A DNA stretch of 64,000 bases. It comes from Pseudomonas cremoris. Lineage in GTDB: Bacteria > Pseudomonadota > Gammaproteobacteria > Pseudomonadales > Pseudomonadaceae. The stretch is from positions 89,801 to 153,800 of the forward strand of contig NZ_JAAXCY010000015.1 of assembly GCF_014230465.1 (NCBI RefSeq), in the 5' to 3' direction. The notes under the pieces were generated by a model. It ran no database searches. It was not told where the DNA came from and saw only the letters and a program-made list of their open reading frames with translations. This document shows positions 33,883-42,353 of the stretch, in pieces (position 1 is the stretch's first letter; each line of letters begins with the position of its first letter). The translations under genes and the position numbers were made by a program.

Positions 33883-34056
33883 TCAGGACAACCAACCGCT
33901 GACCAACTGGCGCCCCATGGGCCAGAGTTTTTCGCCCAGCAGCATGCCCATCAGGCCCACCAGGGCGATGGCCGGCGGTGCGGGTGAGCGGAAGTCCAAG
34001 GCGCCGTAGATCACGCCGACAAACAAGCCGATGGCGAGGGAGATCAGGTAGTTCAT
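33883..34056 (-). CDS. XapX domain small membrane protein
   Basis: A 57-residue protein (MNYLISLAIGLFVGVIYGAL..., ending LVSGWLS). It has two hydrophobic helices joined by the loop DFRSPAPPAIALVGLMGMLLGE, the XapX (DUF1427) pattern. The function of the family is unknown; members often sit beside quinone or redox enzymes, as here. It is upstream of the quinone oxidoreductase gene in the same orientation. Confidence 0.75.
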   Translation of the reverse strand: MNYLISLAIGLFVGVIYGALDFRSPAPPAIALVGLMGMLLGEKLWPMGRQLVSGWLS

Positions 34057-34100
34057 GAGAGCAGCGCCTTGTGGGTTGATGGGCTCAGTGTAGAGAGCCC

Positions 34101-34133
34101 AATCCTGAAGTACCGGCCAAGTACTTCAGGATT
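34101..34133. promoter_or_regulatory. 13-base inverted repeat upstream of xapX/MDR genes
   Basis: AATCCTGAAGTAC and its exact reverse complement are separated by CGGCCAA. It is centred about 60 bases before the XapX start and just after the AraC gene end. A second short hairpin, GGGCTC/GAGCCC, lies at 34081-34100. It is either an operator for the AraC regulator or a terminator of the AraC gene; the lack of a T-run favours an operator. Confidence 0.55.
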
Positions 34134-34145
34134 TCGGCCAAATCC

Positions 34146-34919
34146 TCAACCCCGGTAGTGCGAGGGTGCCACCCCCAGCTCACGCCGGAACATGTCGCTG
34201 AAACTGCTGGGCGAATAGCCAAGGGAGCGGGCAATGCCGCTGACTGGCTCGCCCTGGATCAACTCTGCCACCGCCGTGGCCAGTTGCACTTGGCGACGCC
34301 ATTCGGCAAAGCCCATGCCCAGGGTGGTCTGGAACAGCCGCGCCAAGGTGCGCACACTGGCACCGGCTGTTTCGGCGTGGTGCTCGAAAGAAATCTCCAG
34401 CGACGGTGCGGCCATGACAGCCTGGCAGGCATTGATCAGGCGGCGGTCGCCGTCTACTGGCATGGCGATGCGGATTTGCGAGCGGCGTGCCCGTTGCAGT
34501 TCCAGCAGGGCCAGGCCAACCACCGCGTCGTAGTAGGCAGAATCCCCGCCATCGCCCTCATCCACCAGCGTGACGATCAGCTCGCGCAGCAGCCCACCCA
34601 CTTCAATCACCTGCACCTGGCTGTCCAACGTTGCCGCCAATGCCGGACGCAGGTAGATGTTGCGCATCTGCAGATCCGACACCACGCGAATCCCATGCTC
34701 CACGCCGGGCGGCAGCCACACCGCACGTTGCGGCGGCACTACCAGCGCTTCGCGCGGGGTCTCGACCCACATCACGCCGCTCATTGCATAAAGCAACTGG
34801 CCCCAGTCGTGGCTATGGGGCTCTATATGCAAACCACGCGGGTAGGTGCGCGCCAAGGGCTGCACGGGGACGGCGTGATCACTGAGGTCGGGGGGCGCAG
34901 CCAAGGCCATGGGGAGCAC
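34146..34919 (-). CDS. AraC family transcriptional regulator with cupin sensor
   Basis: A 257-residue protein. The N-terminal cupin-like half has PHSHDWGQLLYAMSGVMWVET and VPPQRAVWLPPGVEH, the form usual in YdeO/NimR-type exporter and oxidoreductase regulators. The C-terminal AraC domain reads AGASVRTLARLFQTTLGMGFAEWRRQ, then VSGIARSLGYSPSSFSDMFRRELG. It lies upstream of and in line with the xapX-MDR pair, which it may control. Confidence 0.87.
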   Translation of the reverse strand: MLPMALAAPPDLSDHAVPVQPLARTYPRGLHIEPHSHDWGQLLYAMSGVMWVETPREALVVPPQRAVWLPPGVEHGIRVVSDLQMRNIYLRPALAATLDSQVQVIEVGGLLRELIVTLVDEGDGGDSAYYDAVVGLALLELQRARRSQIRIAMPVDGDRRLINACQAVMAAPSLEISFEHHAETAGASVRTLARLFQTTLGMGFAEWRRQVQLATAVAELIQGEPVSGIARSLGYSPSSFSDMFRRELGVAPSHYRG

Positions 34920-34977
34920 ATCTAGCTAGGGTGAGCGGCCATGGTAATGACCGCCACCCGACAAGCCGAGAGAATTT

Positions 34978-35148
34978 TCAGCCATGTGCCGACTTGGCGC
35001 ACTCACAGCCGGTCGCAGCCGCGCAGGGCTCACCATGGGCATGGTGCTCGGCGCAGCCTTTGCAGCAATAACTCTTACCGTCTTTCATTACGGCGTTCTT
35101 GCCCACCACACATTTGCAGTGAGGGCAGGCACAGGTTTTATCGGGCAT
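34978..35148 (-). CDS. Bacterial metallothionein
   Basis: A 56-residue protein from ATG 35148 with AAGGAG 7 bases upstream. It contains ten cysteines and five histidines: CACPHCKC at residues 6-13, YCCKGC at 27-32, and CAAATGCEC at 42-50. This arrangement matches the SmtA/BmtA-type metallothioneins of Pseudomonas, which bind Zn2+, Cd2+ and Cu+ in the cytoplasm. No metal-responsive regulator is adjacent. Confidence 0.85.
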   Translation of the reverse strand: MPDKTCACPHCKCVVGKNAVMKDGKSYCCKGCAEHHAHGEPCAAATGCECAKSAHG

Positions 35149-35235
35149 GGTCAGACTCCTTTTTCATGGTCGTCCAGGTGCGGCGAGCGCCGCACCTTAA
35201 GCAGTGACTATAGGCAAGGAATCACGTTGCACCGG

Positions 35236-35691
35236 TCAATCCGCCCGGCGGGTATTGCTGCGGTACATGAACACCAGCGCCAGTGCCAACAAGAGCATCG
35301 CCACGACACGGCTGCCGGACAGTTCGATGGCAGGGTTGCCCAGCCAACCAAAGTTGTCGATGAGCATGCCCATGCCCAGTTGCCCGACGATCACCGCCAC
35401 CGTGGCGACTGCCGTGCCCACGACCGGCACGGCGCCGACCATCACCATCATGTACACCACGCCGAACAAGGCACCGGTCAACTGCCACTTTGGAACATCC
35501 AGCAGGCTGCTGGCCTGGGCGGGCTCGAAGAAGAAAATCAACAACGCCGTCGTCAATGCACCCACGGCAAACGTCAGCAGGCTGCTGCGCAACACGCCCA
35601 CGGTCTGGCCCAGGCGCCCATTGATCGCCGCCTGCACACTCAATACCGCGCCGGCGGCAATCACCAGTACCAATAACAGAATCAGATTCAT
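35236..35691 (-). CDS. DMT family YdcZ-type (DUF606) membrane protein
   Basis: A 151-residue protein with about five hydrophobic helices, starting MNLILLLVLVIAAGAVLSVQAAINGRLGQ. The QAAINGRLG and PKWQLTGALFGVVYM motifs are characteristic of the DUF606/YdcZ half-size drug/metabolite transporters. It forms a pair with the homologous gene directly upstream; such proteins probably work as heterodimers. The substrate is unknown. Confidence 0.82.
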   Translation of the reverse strand: MNLILLLVLVIAAGAVLSVQAAINGRLGQTVGVLRSSLLTFAVGALTTALLIFFFEPAQASSLLDVPKWQLTGALFGVVYMMVMVGAVPVVGTAVATVAVIVGQLGMGMLIDNFGWLGNPAIELSGSRVVAMLLLALALVFMYRSNTRRAD

Positions 35692-35695
35692 CGCC

Positions 35696-36184
35696 TTACC
35701 CTCGTGCAATCAGAACAAGTGCCGCCACAATCAACGCCAGGGCGATCCAGCGTTCACCGTTGACCCGTTTGCGAGCCGTGCCGAACCAGCCGAAATGGTC
35801 GATCAACACGCTCTTGCCGACTTGGCCAGAAAGTATCGCGATCATGGTCATGGCAATTCCGATATGGGGCGTGGCCAGGGTCAGCACCACCACGTACATG
35901 GGCCCCAGGAACCCGCCGATCAGTTGCCAGCGCGGCAAGTCAGTCAGCGCCGGGCCCTTTTGCGGGCCGCTGAATAGCAACAGCAAATACAGGATCGCCG
36001 AGCCCACGCCGAAGATGCTCAACGTCGCCCACAAATGCCCGACCTGTACGCCCAATGGCCCAAGCAAACCGGCCTCGACCGACAAGCCCATGCCCGCCAG
36101 GATAACCAACGGCAACAACAGCAACCGCAAGCCGTTTTTTTTCGGCGTGGCCTGCGCCACACCCTCGATGGAACTCGCCTGCAT
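35696..36184 (-). CDS. DMT family YdcZ-type (DUF606) membrane protein, partner
   Basis: A 162-residue protein with five predicted helices, homologous to the next gene (LPRWQLIGGFLGPMYVVVLT versus VPKWQLTGALFGVVYM). It starts at ATG 36184 and ends 4 bases before its partner. It is divergent from a LysR regulator that probably controls the pair. Confidence 0.82.
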   Translation of the reverse strand: MQASSIEGVAQATPKKNGLRLLLLPLVILAGMGLSVEAGLLGPLGVQVGHLWATLSIFGVGSAILYLLLLFSGPQKGPALTDLPRWQLIGGFLGPMYVVVLTLATPHIGIAMTMIAILSGQVGKSVLIDHFGWFGTARKRVNGERWIALALIVAALVLIARG

Positions 36185-36301
36185 ACATCACCTGCACTTC
36201 AATAAAGAAAACATGGCGCGCATTATCCGGTGGCCGTGCTGTGCGATAAATGGGAGCATACGGACAACACCTTTGCGCAACACGCACAGAACGGAGCCAC
36301 G

Positions 36302-37234
36302 ATGCAGGGTTTGAATGAATTGAGTTTCAAGGCGCTGCGCCTGTTCGTCGCGGTGCTGGACCTTGGCAGTTTCTCCGAAGTGGCACGCCGCGAAGGCCTG
36401 GCGCCCTCCTCTATCTCCCGGCAAATCCAGTTGATGGAGCAGGCTCTCGGCCAGCAATTGCTCTACCGCCACACCCGTGCGGTCAGCCCCACCGAGGCCG
36501 GTCGACTGCTAGGAAGGCACGCGCGGCTGATGCTGGAACAATTGGAAGCCGCCGGCCAAGCGTTGCAAGAGCAGGAAAGCGAACCCAGTGGCCTGGTGCG
36601 CATCAATGCGCCGATGGTGTTTGGCCAACGCCACCTTTCACCGTGGCTGGGTGAGTTGTGTCGCCGCTATCCAAAGTTGCAACTCGAGATCCAGCAAACC
36701 GACACCTACGTCGATCCCCTGCAAGACGGCACCGATTTGCTGTTTCGCATCGGCGTACTCAACGACTCCAGCATGCAGGCACGCATCTTCGCGCCCCAGC
36801 GTTTTCGCATTGCCGCAAGCCCTGCCTACCTGGCCAAACACGGCACGCCCCAACACCCCGATGAACTGGCCCACCACCAATGCCTGGCCTACAAAGGCAT
36901 CACCGGCCAACAACGCTGGTTCTTCCGCCGCGACGGCAGCGACTGGACGCCCTACAGCGTCAAGGGCCCCATCACCGGCAACCACGCCGACACCCTGACC
37001 CACGCCGCCGAACAAGGCCTGGGGCTGGTGGTGTTTCCCTCTTGGCTGATTGGTGAAGGCCTGCGCGCAGGCACATTGCAGGCGGTGCTCACGGAATATG
37101 AAGTAGCGACGACGCTGGAACCGCAGCAGATTGCGGCGCTGTGGCCCGGCAGCCGACGGTTGTCGCTGAAGGTGAGGACGGTGATTGATTACTTTGTGGA
37201 GTGTTTTGGGCGGGTGCCGTATTGGGACCGGTGA
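36302..37234 (+). CDS. LysR family transcriptional regulator
   Basis: A 310-residue regulator from ATG 36302. The N-terminal winged helix reads LRLFVAVLDLGSFSEVARREGLAPSSISRQIQLMEQALG, and a periplasmic-binding-like effector domain follows (GLVRINAPMVFGQRHLSPWLGELCRRYP). It belongs to the CrgA/YafC-like group. It is divergent from the YdcZ pair, 117 bases away, and is the likely regulator of that pair. Confidence 0.87.
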   Translation: MQGLNELSFKALRLFVAVLDLGSFSEVARREGLAPSSISRQIQLMEQALGQQLLYRHTRAVSPTEAGRLLGRHARLMLEQLEAAGQALQEQESEPSGLVRINAPMVFGQRHLSPWLGELCRRYPKLQLEIQQTDTYVDPLQDGTDLLFRIGVLNDSSMQARIFAPQRFRIAASPAYLAKHGTPQHPDELAHHQCLAYKGITGQQRWFFRRDGSDWTPYSVKGPITGNHADTLTHAAEQGLGLVVFPSWLIGEGLRAGTLQAVLTEYEVATTLEPQQIAALWPGSRRLSLKVRTVIDYFVECFGRVPYWDR

Positions 37235-37356
37235 AGGGCACAGCTGGGGATATTTCCTAGTCGGGAAAGTAGGTTCGGTCTGATTTTCGGGGCCATTATT
37301 CCATGCCAGATCTGGCTACCCGCAAACTTCAGCGAATTGCGCTAGGAAGATACGCC

Positions 37357-37521
37357 ATGAATGCGACACCTGCAGTCATTAAAGTCACCATAAGCCAAGC
37401 GAGAGCTAGCTTTTCAAAATGGGTCAATCAAGCCAGTGGAGGAATGAAAGGGAAAATCGCGATACCAGATGATTTTGATGCCTCACTCCCTGACGACCTG
37501 TTGAATGCGTTCGAAGCTTGA
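37357..37521 (+). pseudogene. Internally deleted Phd/YefM-type antitoxin
   Basis: A 54-residue frame starting MNATPAVIKVTISQARASFS after AGGAAG. The first 28 residues match the Phd/YefM N-terminus, ending QASGG. The last 24 (MKGKIAIPDDFDASLPDDLL...) match the C-terminal toxin-binding tail. The middle of the normal protein (the IAKAGKPVARLV-type strand and linker) is missing without frameshift. No VapC- or PIN-type toxin follows; the next gene is convergent mntH. It is probably a relic. Confidence 0.55.
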
Positions 37522-37534
37522 TCTGGACCAACGC

Positions 37535-38854
37535 TCAAAACACCCACTGCGCAATCAACCACGCATTCGCCCCACTGATCACCGCAAACAGAAACCATGC
37601 CAGCGCCTTCGTAGGCAGCCGATTGACGAACGGCCCCATCAGCTGTTTATCGCCGGTCATGCGAATCAGCGGATACAGCGCAAACGGCAACTGCAGGCTG
37701 AGCACCACCTGGCTCAGGATCAGAAGCTTGCCGATGGCGTCATCGCCCATCAGCCACACACCGAGAAACGCCGGGATCAACGCCAACCCGCGCGTGATCA
37801 GGCGACGTTGCCAGCAGGGAATGCGCAGGTTGAGGTAACCCTCCATGATTACTTGCCCGGCGATGGTGCCGGTGAAGGTGGAACTCTGCCCCGAGGCCAG
37901 CAAGGCAACGCCGAACAGGATGCTGGCGAATGCGCCGCCCACCAGCGGGTCGAGCAGATGATAGGCGTCCTGGATCTCGACTACGTCTGCATGGCCAGTG
38001 TTATGGAACGCCGCAGCGGCAAGGACCAGGATCGCGGCATTGACCAGCAAGGCCAGCGCCAGCGAACCAATGGTGTCGATGCGTGCCAGCTTGACCGCAT
38101 CCTGCTTGCTGGCAAGGTCCTTGCCGATCAGGCGGGTCTGCACGATGGATGTATGCAGGTAGAGGTTATGGGGCATGACCGTGGCACCCAGGATACCGAT
38201 GGCCAGGTACAGCGGCGCGGCATCGCTGATGGCTGACAACGATGGGGTAAAGCCGCTGAGCACATCCGGCCAGTAGGGTTTGATCAACACCAGCTCGATG
38301 AAGAAACACACACCGATAGTTGCCACCAGCGCCAGCATGATCGCTTCCAGGCGGCGGAAACCACGGTTTTGCAGGGCCAGGATCAACAGGGTGTCAAAGG
38401 CGGTGATGACGATGCCAGTAGTCAGCGACACGCCGAGCAACAGGTGAAACGCGAGGGCACAACCCAGCACTTCGGCCAGGTCGGTGGCAATGATGGAAAT
38501 CTCCGCCAGCAGCCATTGGGTACGTGCCGAACGTTTGCTGTAGCGTTCGCGGCACAACTGCGCCAAGTCCTTGCCGGTGGCGATACCCAGCCGCGAACAC
38601 AGGCACTGCACCGCCATTCCGGCCAGGCTGGCCAGCAGCACCACAAACAACAGGTTATAACCGTAGCGTGACCCGGCCTCGATGGCCGTGGCCCAGTTGC
38701 CCGGGTCCATGTAGCCAATGGAGATCAACAGGCCGGGGCCGGCGAACATCAGCATGCGCTTGAAGAAAGAAGCCTTGGGGTCAACGGCGACGGAGCCGGC
38801 CACTTCCGGCGGGCAGAACGGGGCGGTAGCGATTTTCGGCAGGCTGAATTTCAC
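37535..38854 (-). CDS. mntH: NRAMP family Mn2+/Fe2+ transporter MntH
   Basis: A 439-residue protein with eleven helices that imports Mn2+ (and Fe2+) with protons. The metal-site motif YMDPGNWAT in helix 1 and MPHNLYLHTSIVQTR in helix 6 are intact. GTG 38854 (KFSLPKIATAPF follows) with GGGA upstream is preferred over the longer ATG start, since related proteins begin at this point. No Mur/Fur or MntR site was recognised in the short upstream gap. Confidence 0.9.
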   Translation of the reverse strand: MKFSLPKIATAPFCPPEVAGSVAVDPKASFFKRMLMFAGPGLLISIGYMDPGNWATAIEAGSRYGYNLLFVVLLASLAGMAVQCLCSRLGIATGKDLAQLCRERYSKRSARTQWLLAEISIIATDLAEVLGCALAFHLLLGVSLTTGIVITAFDTLLILALQNRGFRRLEAIMLALVATIGVCFFIELVLIKPYWPDVLSGFTPSLSAISDAAPLYLAIGILGATVMPHNLYLHTSIVQTRLIGKDLASKQDAVKLARIDTIGSLALALLVNAAILVLAAAAFHNTGHADVVEIQDAYHLLDPLVGGAFASILFGVALLASGQSSTFTGTIAGQVIMEGYLNLRIPCWQRRLITRGLALIPAFLGVWLMGDDAIGKLLILSQVVLSLQLPFALYPLIRMTGDKQLMGPFVNRLPTKALAWFLFAVISGANAWLIAQWVF

Positions 38855-38895
38855 GCGGTATCCCAGGCAAACACACTCGATAGACACGCAGCTTA

Positions 38896-40449
38896 TCAGT
38901 CCGATGCAACCGTGCGCATTACCGTATCCCGAGGCAGATCGAATGCCTCGACCACTTGCACCACCAGGTCCATCTCCTGGTTGAGTGCCTCACGTTCCAT
39001 GCGCTGGCGAATCACCCCGATCACCAGCACCGCCAAGGTAGTGATTGAATACGCAGGGCCGGAAAACGCCCGCACGCCAGTCACCAACAGCATCGCCGCC
39101 GCCAACGCCTGACCCACCACCGGGATCGCCGTTGCGGCACCCCGGCGCAGAATAAAACCGGTTAGCCCCGCCAACGCCGTGCCACTCAAAGCGGTGGTAG
39201 CCGAGCGGCCCACGTCAAACCGGCTGAACAACCCTTGCTCTTTTTGCGCGGCCGCCTGGAGTTCTGCGTCGAATACCTGCCGGTCGGCATGGCTGAGTTT
39301 GTCCTTGTACTGTTCGATCAGTTTTTCCGCGACGTGGGCTTCCAGGTCCGTCAGCGCAACGGCCTCCAGGGCCCCATCAAACTTGATCCCCAGTCGTTGG
39401 GCAACATCTTCGGCGATTTGCCGGTAACTGACGCCATGACCACGGGCCAGATTCATAAAGGTATCGCCGCCCATGCGCTGCAACTCGACCGCCAGCTTGA
39501 GCGGCTCGCGCACGCTGGCATCGATGGATGCACTGCGTTTCTGGGCCATCAGTTCGGCGAGGAACTTCAACTCTTCCGGCCGCGCCTGCACCAAAGGCGG
39601 GAACAGGTCTGCGTCCTCTTCGGCAAAGCGCACTTCGCTGCTGCGCTGATCGGTGCGGATCATGCCGCGCCGCTCGTGCAACAAGTCGGTGTACTGCACC
39701 ACTGTCTGCAATTGCGGCCAGTAGGCGGCGTGATCAAAGGTCGCTAGATGCACGTTGGTGATCTTGGCCTTGAGTGCGGGTGTCACGGGGATCGCATAAC
39801 GGCCGATGCAGCGCTCGGTATCCGGTTTCATCGCCAGCGCCCAGTCCTTGCTGGAGTGGCAATTGATCACACGCCCCTTGAGCGGCGCCGCCACGGCATC
39901 CCATGGACTGGATGTACAGATCGCCCCGCCCATCAGCAACAGGTTGTCCAAGGGCAGTTCACGGGCGGTTTCAGGGCTGGCCAGCAGGCTCTTGACCAGA
40001 ATGCGTGCGCCCAGGGAGTGACCGATCAGGTTGATACGCCGTACCTGCAGGGACTCACCGCGCAGATAACCGGCCAGCTCCGGCAGCAAGCTCTTGGCCA
40101 CTTCGTCCACCCGCGCCTCGACGCTTTTATAGTGGTCGAGAAAATAGGCAATCGCCTTGCCCACGCCAACCGTCGCAGCGCCCAGGCTGCCGCCACCCAG
40201 CATCGCACCCATCACATCCTTGAACGGTGCAAACAGGTTTTCCAGGAAATGCCCCGCCGGCCAGAACAGCATCAGGTTGGTCGAGCCTTCGATCCCGGCC
40301 AACTGTTGCGTGAACTGGCCCAGTTGTTGTCGGTTGAAGAACGCCGAATAACCGTGAACATAGAGATTGAGCACATCGCCCTGAGGCTCGCCGCACGGTA
40401 CGAACGTGGGCTTGCGGGTGCGGTGCATTTCATCCCACTGGTGCTGCAT
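38896..40449 (-). CDS. Alpha/beta hydrolase fused to UPF0174 (YaaW-like) domain
   Basis: A 517-residue protein from ATG 40449. Residues about 20-260 form an alpha/beta hydrolase of the DUF726/DUF900 type, with the VHGYSAFFNR turn, nucleophile motif GHSLGA and a late DHAAYW histidine. Residues about 300-515 resemble UPF0174/YaaW: LAVELQRMGGDTFMNLARGHGVSYRQI, then a helical segment, and a C-terminal glycine-rich membrane-active end with GPAYSITTLAVLVIGVIRQR. A lipase- or esterase-like membrane role is possible, but unknown. The gene stands alone between mntH and an AraC gene. Confidence 0.65.
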   Translation of the reverse strand: MQHQWDEMHRTRKPTFVPCGEPQGDVLNLYVHGYSAFFNRQQLGQFTQQLAGIEGSTNLMLFWPAGHFLENLFAPFKDVMGAMLGGGSLGAATVGVGKAIAYFLDHYKSVEARVDEVAKSLLPELAGYLRGESLQVRRINLIGHSLGARILVKSLLASPETARELPLDNLLLMGGAICTSSPWDAVAAPLKGRVINCHSSKDWALAMKPDTERCIGRYAIPVTPALKAKITNVHLATFDHAAYWPQLQTVVQYTDLLHERRGMIRTDQRSSEVRFAEEDADLFPPLVQARPEELKFLAELMAQKRSASIDASVREPLKLAVELQRMGGDTFMNLARGHGVSYRQIAEDVAQRLGIKFDGALEAVALTDLEAHVAEKLIEQYKDKLSHADRQVFDAELQAAAQKEQGLFSRFDVGRSATTALSGTALAGLTGFILRRGAATAIPVVGQALAAAMLLVTGVRAFSGPAYSITTLAVLVIGVIRQRMEREALNQEMDLVVQVVEAFDLPRDTVMRTVASD

Positions 40450-40585
40450 GGGGCGGTGACTCCGGGTGACGAGGGGTCGCAATAGTAACAAAGGGTGGCC
40501 CAACCCAAGGTGAAAACCTGATGAAGGCCACGCGTCAACGCCGTACGGGCGAGGGAAAAGGCACCGCGTTGGCGCCCTCCTCCTT

Positions 40586-41380
40586 TCAGAACATCGAGGC
40601 CGCCTTGGACTTGGCCAGGTAGCGCGCCGGGGAATCTCCCAGGTTGCGGCGAAACACCGAGGTGAACGCGCTTGAGCTGCTAAAACCCAGTTCGAACGCC
40701 ACGTCGGTAATGGACGAACCATGACTGAGCCGCGCGGTGGCCTCTAGCAGGCACACCTGCTGGCGCCACGACACAAAGGTCATGCCGGTGCACTCGCGAA
40801 AGTTACGCGTAAAGCTGCGCCGGCTCATGCTCGACCAATCGGCCATCTCGCCAATCGAGATCTTCTGCGTGGGCGCGTCGAGAAAGCGTTGACAGGACCG
40901 GGCCAAGCGGGATTCCGAGGGCAACGGTGCGCTGAGGGGCAGTTCGGGCATTGCGCCAATCTCATCAATCAACAGGGTTAGCACGCAGCGGTCGCGCATG
41001 CTGGGTGAAACGGGCGGAATCGCCAGCGCGGCCTCCAAGAGATGGCGCAACAGCGGCGAAACACCAAAGACCTGGCAATGGTCCTGCAAACCCGCACGCC
41101 GGGCCGCATCGTCATCCAGGTACGTATTGAGCATCACCACATCGCCGCGCATGTGCATCTCATGCGACACACCACCTGGCACCCAGATCGCCCGTTGCGG
41201 CGGCACCACCCAGTTACCCAGGTCGGTAAACATCTTCAGCGCACCGGTGGAGGCATAGGCGAACTGCCCACGTCGATGGGTATGCCGTGGAAACACCGTG
41301 CCGGACGGGTACTCGCGCAGCGTCACCACCGCTTCGGGGCTGTCGGGTTCATAGGGCGAAAAAGTGAAGGTCGGCGGCAT
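40586..41380 (-). CDS. AraC family regulator divergent from crotonase/diiron operon
   Basis: A 264-residue protein. The N-terminal cupin half has PRHTHRRGQFAYASTGALKMFT and VPPQRAIWVPGGVSHEM. The AraC domain reads GEMADWSSMSRRSFTRNFRECTGMTFVSWRQQ, then ITDVAFELGFSSSSAFTSVFRRNLG. The 107-base gap to the crotonase gene contains TGTCA-N10-TGACA. It is the probable pathway-specific regulator of the 41.5-46.2 kb operon. Confidence 0.87.
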   Translation of the reverse strand: MPPTFTFSPYEPDSPEAVVTLREYPSGTVFPRHTHRRGQFAYASTGALKMFTDLGNWVVPPQRAIWVPGGVSHEMHMRGDVVMLNTYLDDDAARRAGLQDHCQVFGVSPLLRHLLEAALAIPPVSPSMRDRCVLTLLIDEIGAMPELPLSAPLPSESRLARSCQRFLDAPTQKISIGEMADWSSMSRRSFTRNFRECTGMTFVSWRQQVCLLEATARLSHGSSITDVAFELGFSSSSAFTSVFRRNLGDSPARYLAKSKAASMF

Positions 41381-41390
41381 GGCCCGATTT

Positions 41391-41410
41391 TGTCAAAGTA
41401 TGACCTGACA
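41391..41410. promoter_or_regulatory. TGTCA-N10-TGACA inverted repeat in divergent promoter
   Basis: Perfect five-base arms, TGTCA at 41391-41395 and TGACA at 41406-41410, lie 11 bases before the AraC gene and 78 before the crotonase start. Short arms mean it could be chance. It is the only symmetric element seen in this regulatory gap. Confidence 0.35.
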
Positions 41411-41487
41411 TAGCAAGCGGGCCACCAAGCCCCCACCTATCATCGTTGCTCCCCAAGCTGGGTTCATCTCGAAGGGATATTCGGAAA

Positions 41488-42273
41488 ATGAGTGTCAAAA
41501 ACTACTTGGATGTACGAGTAGACGGCGCCGTTCTGATGGTGGGACTCAACCGCCCGCAGAAGCGAAACGCCATGTCTCTCGAAGTCATGCACGAACTGCA
41601 CGACACCTTCACCAACATTCCCGAAGGCGTTGGTGCAGCAGTGCTATACAGCACCAGCCAGCATTTCTGTACGGGGCTGGACCTTTCGGAAATTCGCGAC
41701 CAATCGGTCATCGATAACGTCCAGGCTTTCCGCGAATGGCACAAGACGTTCGAACTGATCCAGTTCGGCAAAGTCCCCGTGGTGGCCGCAATCACCGGCG
41801 CGGCCATCGGTGGCGGCCTGGAAATCGCCACCGCCTGCAGCCTGCGCGTGGTCGATGACAGCGCCTTCTTCTCGCTGCCCGAAGCCATGCGCGGTCTGTA
41901 CGTAGGCGTTGGCGCCTCGGTGCGCTTCCCGCGTATTGCCGGCATCGCGCTGATGACCGACATGATGCTCACCGGCCGCACGCTCTACGCCAAGGAAAGC
42001 TACGAGCGCGGCGTGGCCCAGTACTTGGTGCCGGTCGGCCAGGCAGTGCTCAAGGCCACCGAATTGGCCCACAAGATCGCGGGCAACCTGCCCATGACCA
42101 ATTACGCGGTAACCCACGTACTGCCACGCATTGTCGACCAGAGCCAGCAGGATGGCCTGATGACGGAGGCGTTGATTGCCGCAGTGGTGTCTTCCGACAC
42201 CCGCACACAGGATCGCCTGGCGGACTTCCTGGATCGCAAGAAGGACAAGATCCAGACCGCGCCAGCGGTGTAA
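41488..42273 (+). CDS. Crotonase/enoyl-CoA hydratase family protein
   Basis: A 261-residue crotonase-fold protein from ATG 41488 with AAGGGA upstream. CoA-binding and oxyanion-hole segments are GLDLSEI and GAAIGGGLEIA. Both positions of the hydratase acid/base glutamates are kept (GGGLE and SLPEAMRGL). It probably hydrates, isomerises or hydrolyses an acyl-CoA or a related thioester. It is the first gene of an operon with a diiron oxygenase, an AsnB-like enzyme and an exporter, rather than of a fatty-acid oxidation cluster, which suggests a specialised pathway. Confidence 0.85.
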   Translation: MSVKNYLDVRVDGAVLMVGLNRPQKRNAMSLEVMHELHDTFTNIPEGVGAAVLYSTSQHFCTGLDLSEIRDQSVIDNVQAFREWHKTFELIQFGKVPVVAAITGAAIGGGLEIATACSLRVVDDSAFFSLPEAMRGLYVGVGASVRFPRIAGIALMTDMMLTGRTLYAKESYERGVAQYLVPVGQAVLKATELAHKIAGNLPMTNYAVTHVLPRIVDQSQQDGLMTEALIAAVVSSDTRTQDRLADFLDRKKDKIQTAPAV

Positions 42274-42353
42274 CTCCCGGTCGTGAAAGTTGCCGGGCGC
42301 GCCTCGGCAAACCATGGATGGCCTTCACAGCACATTATCAATCCGGTGAAACC

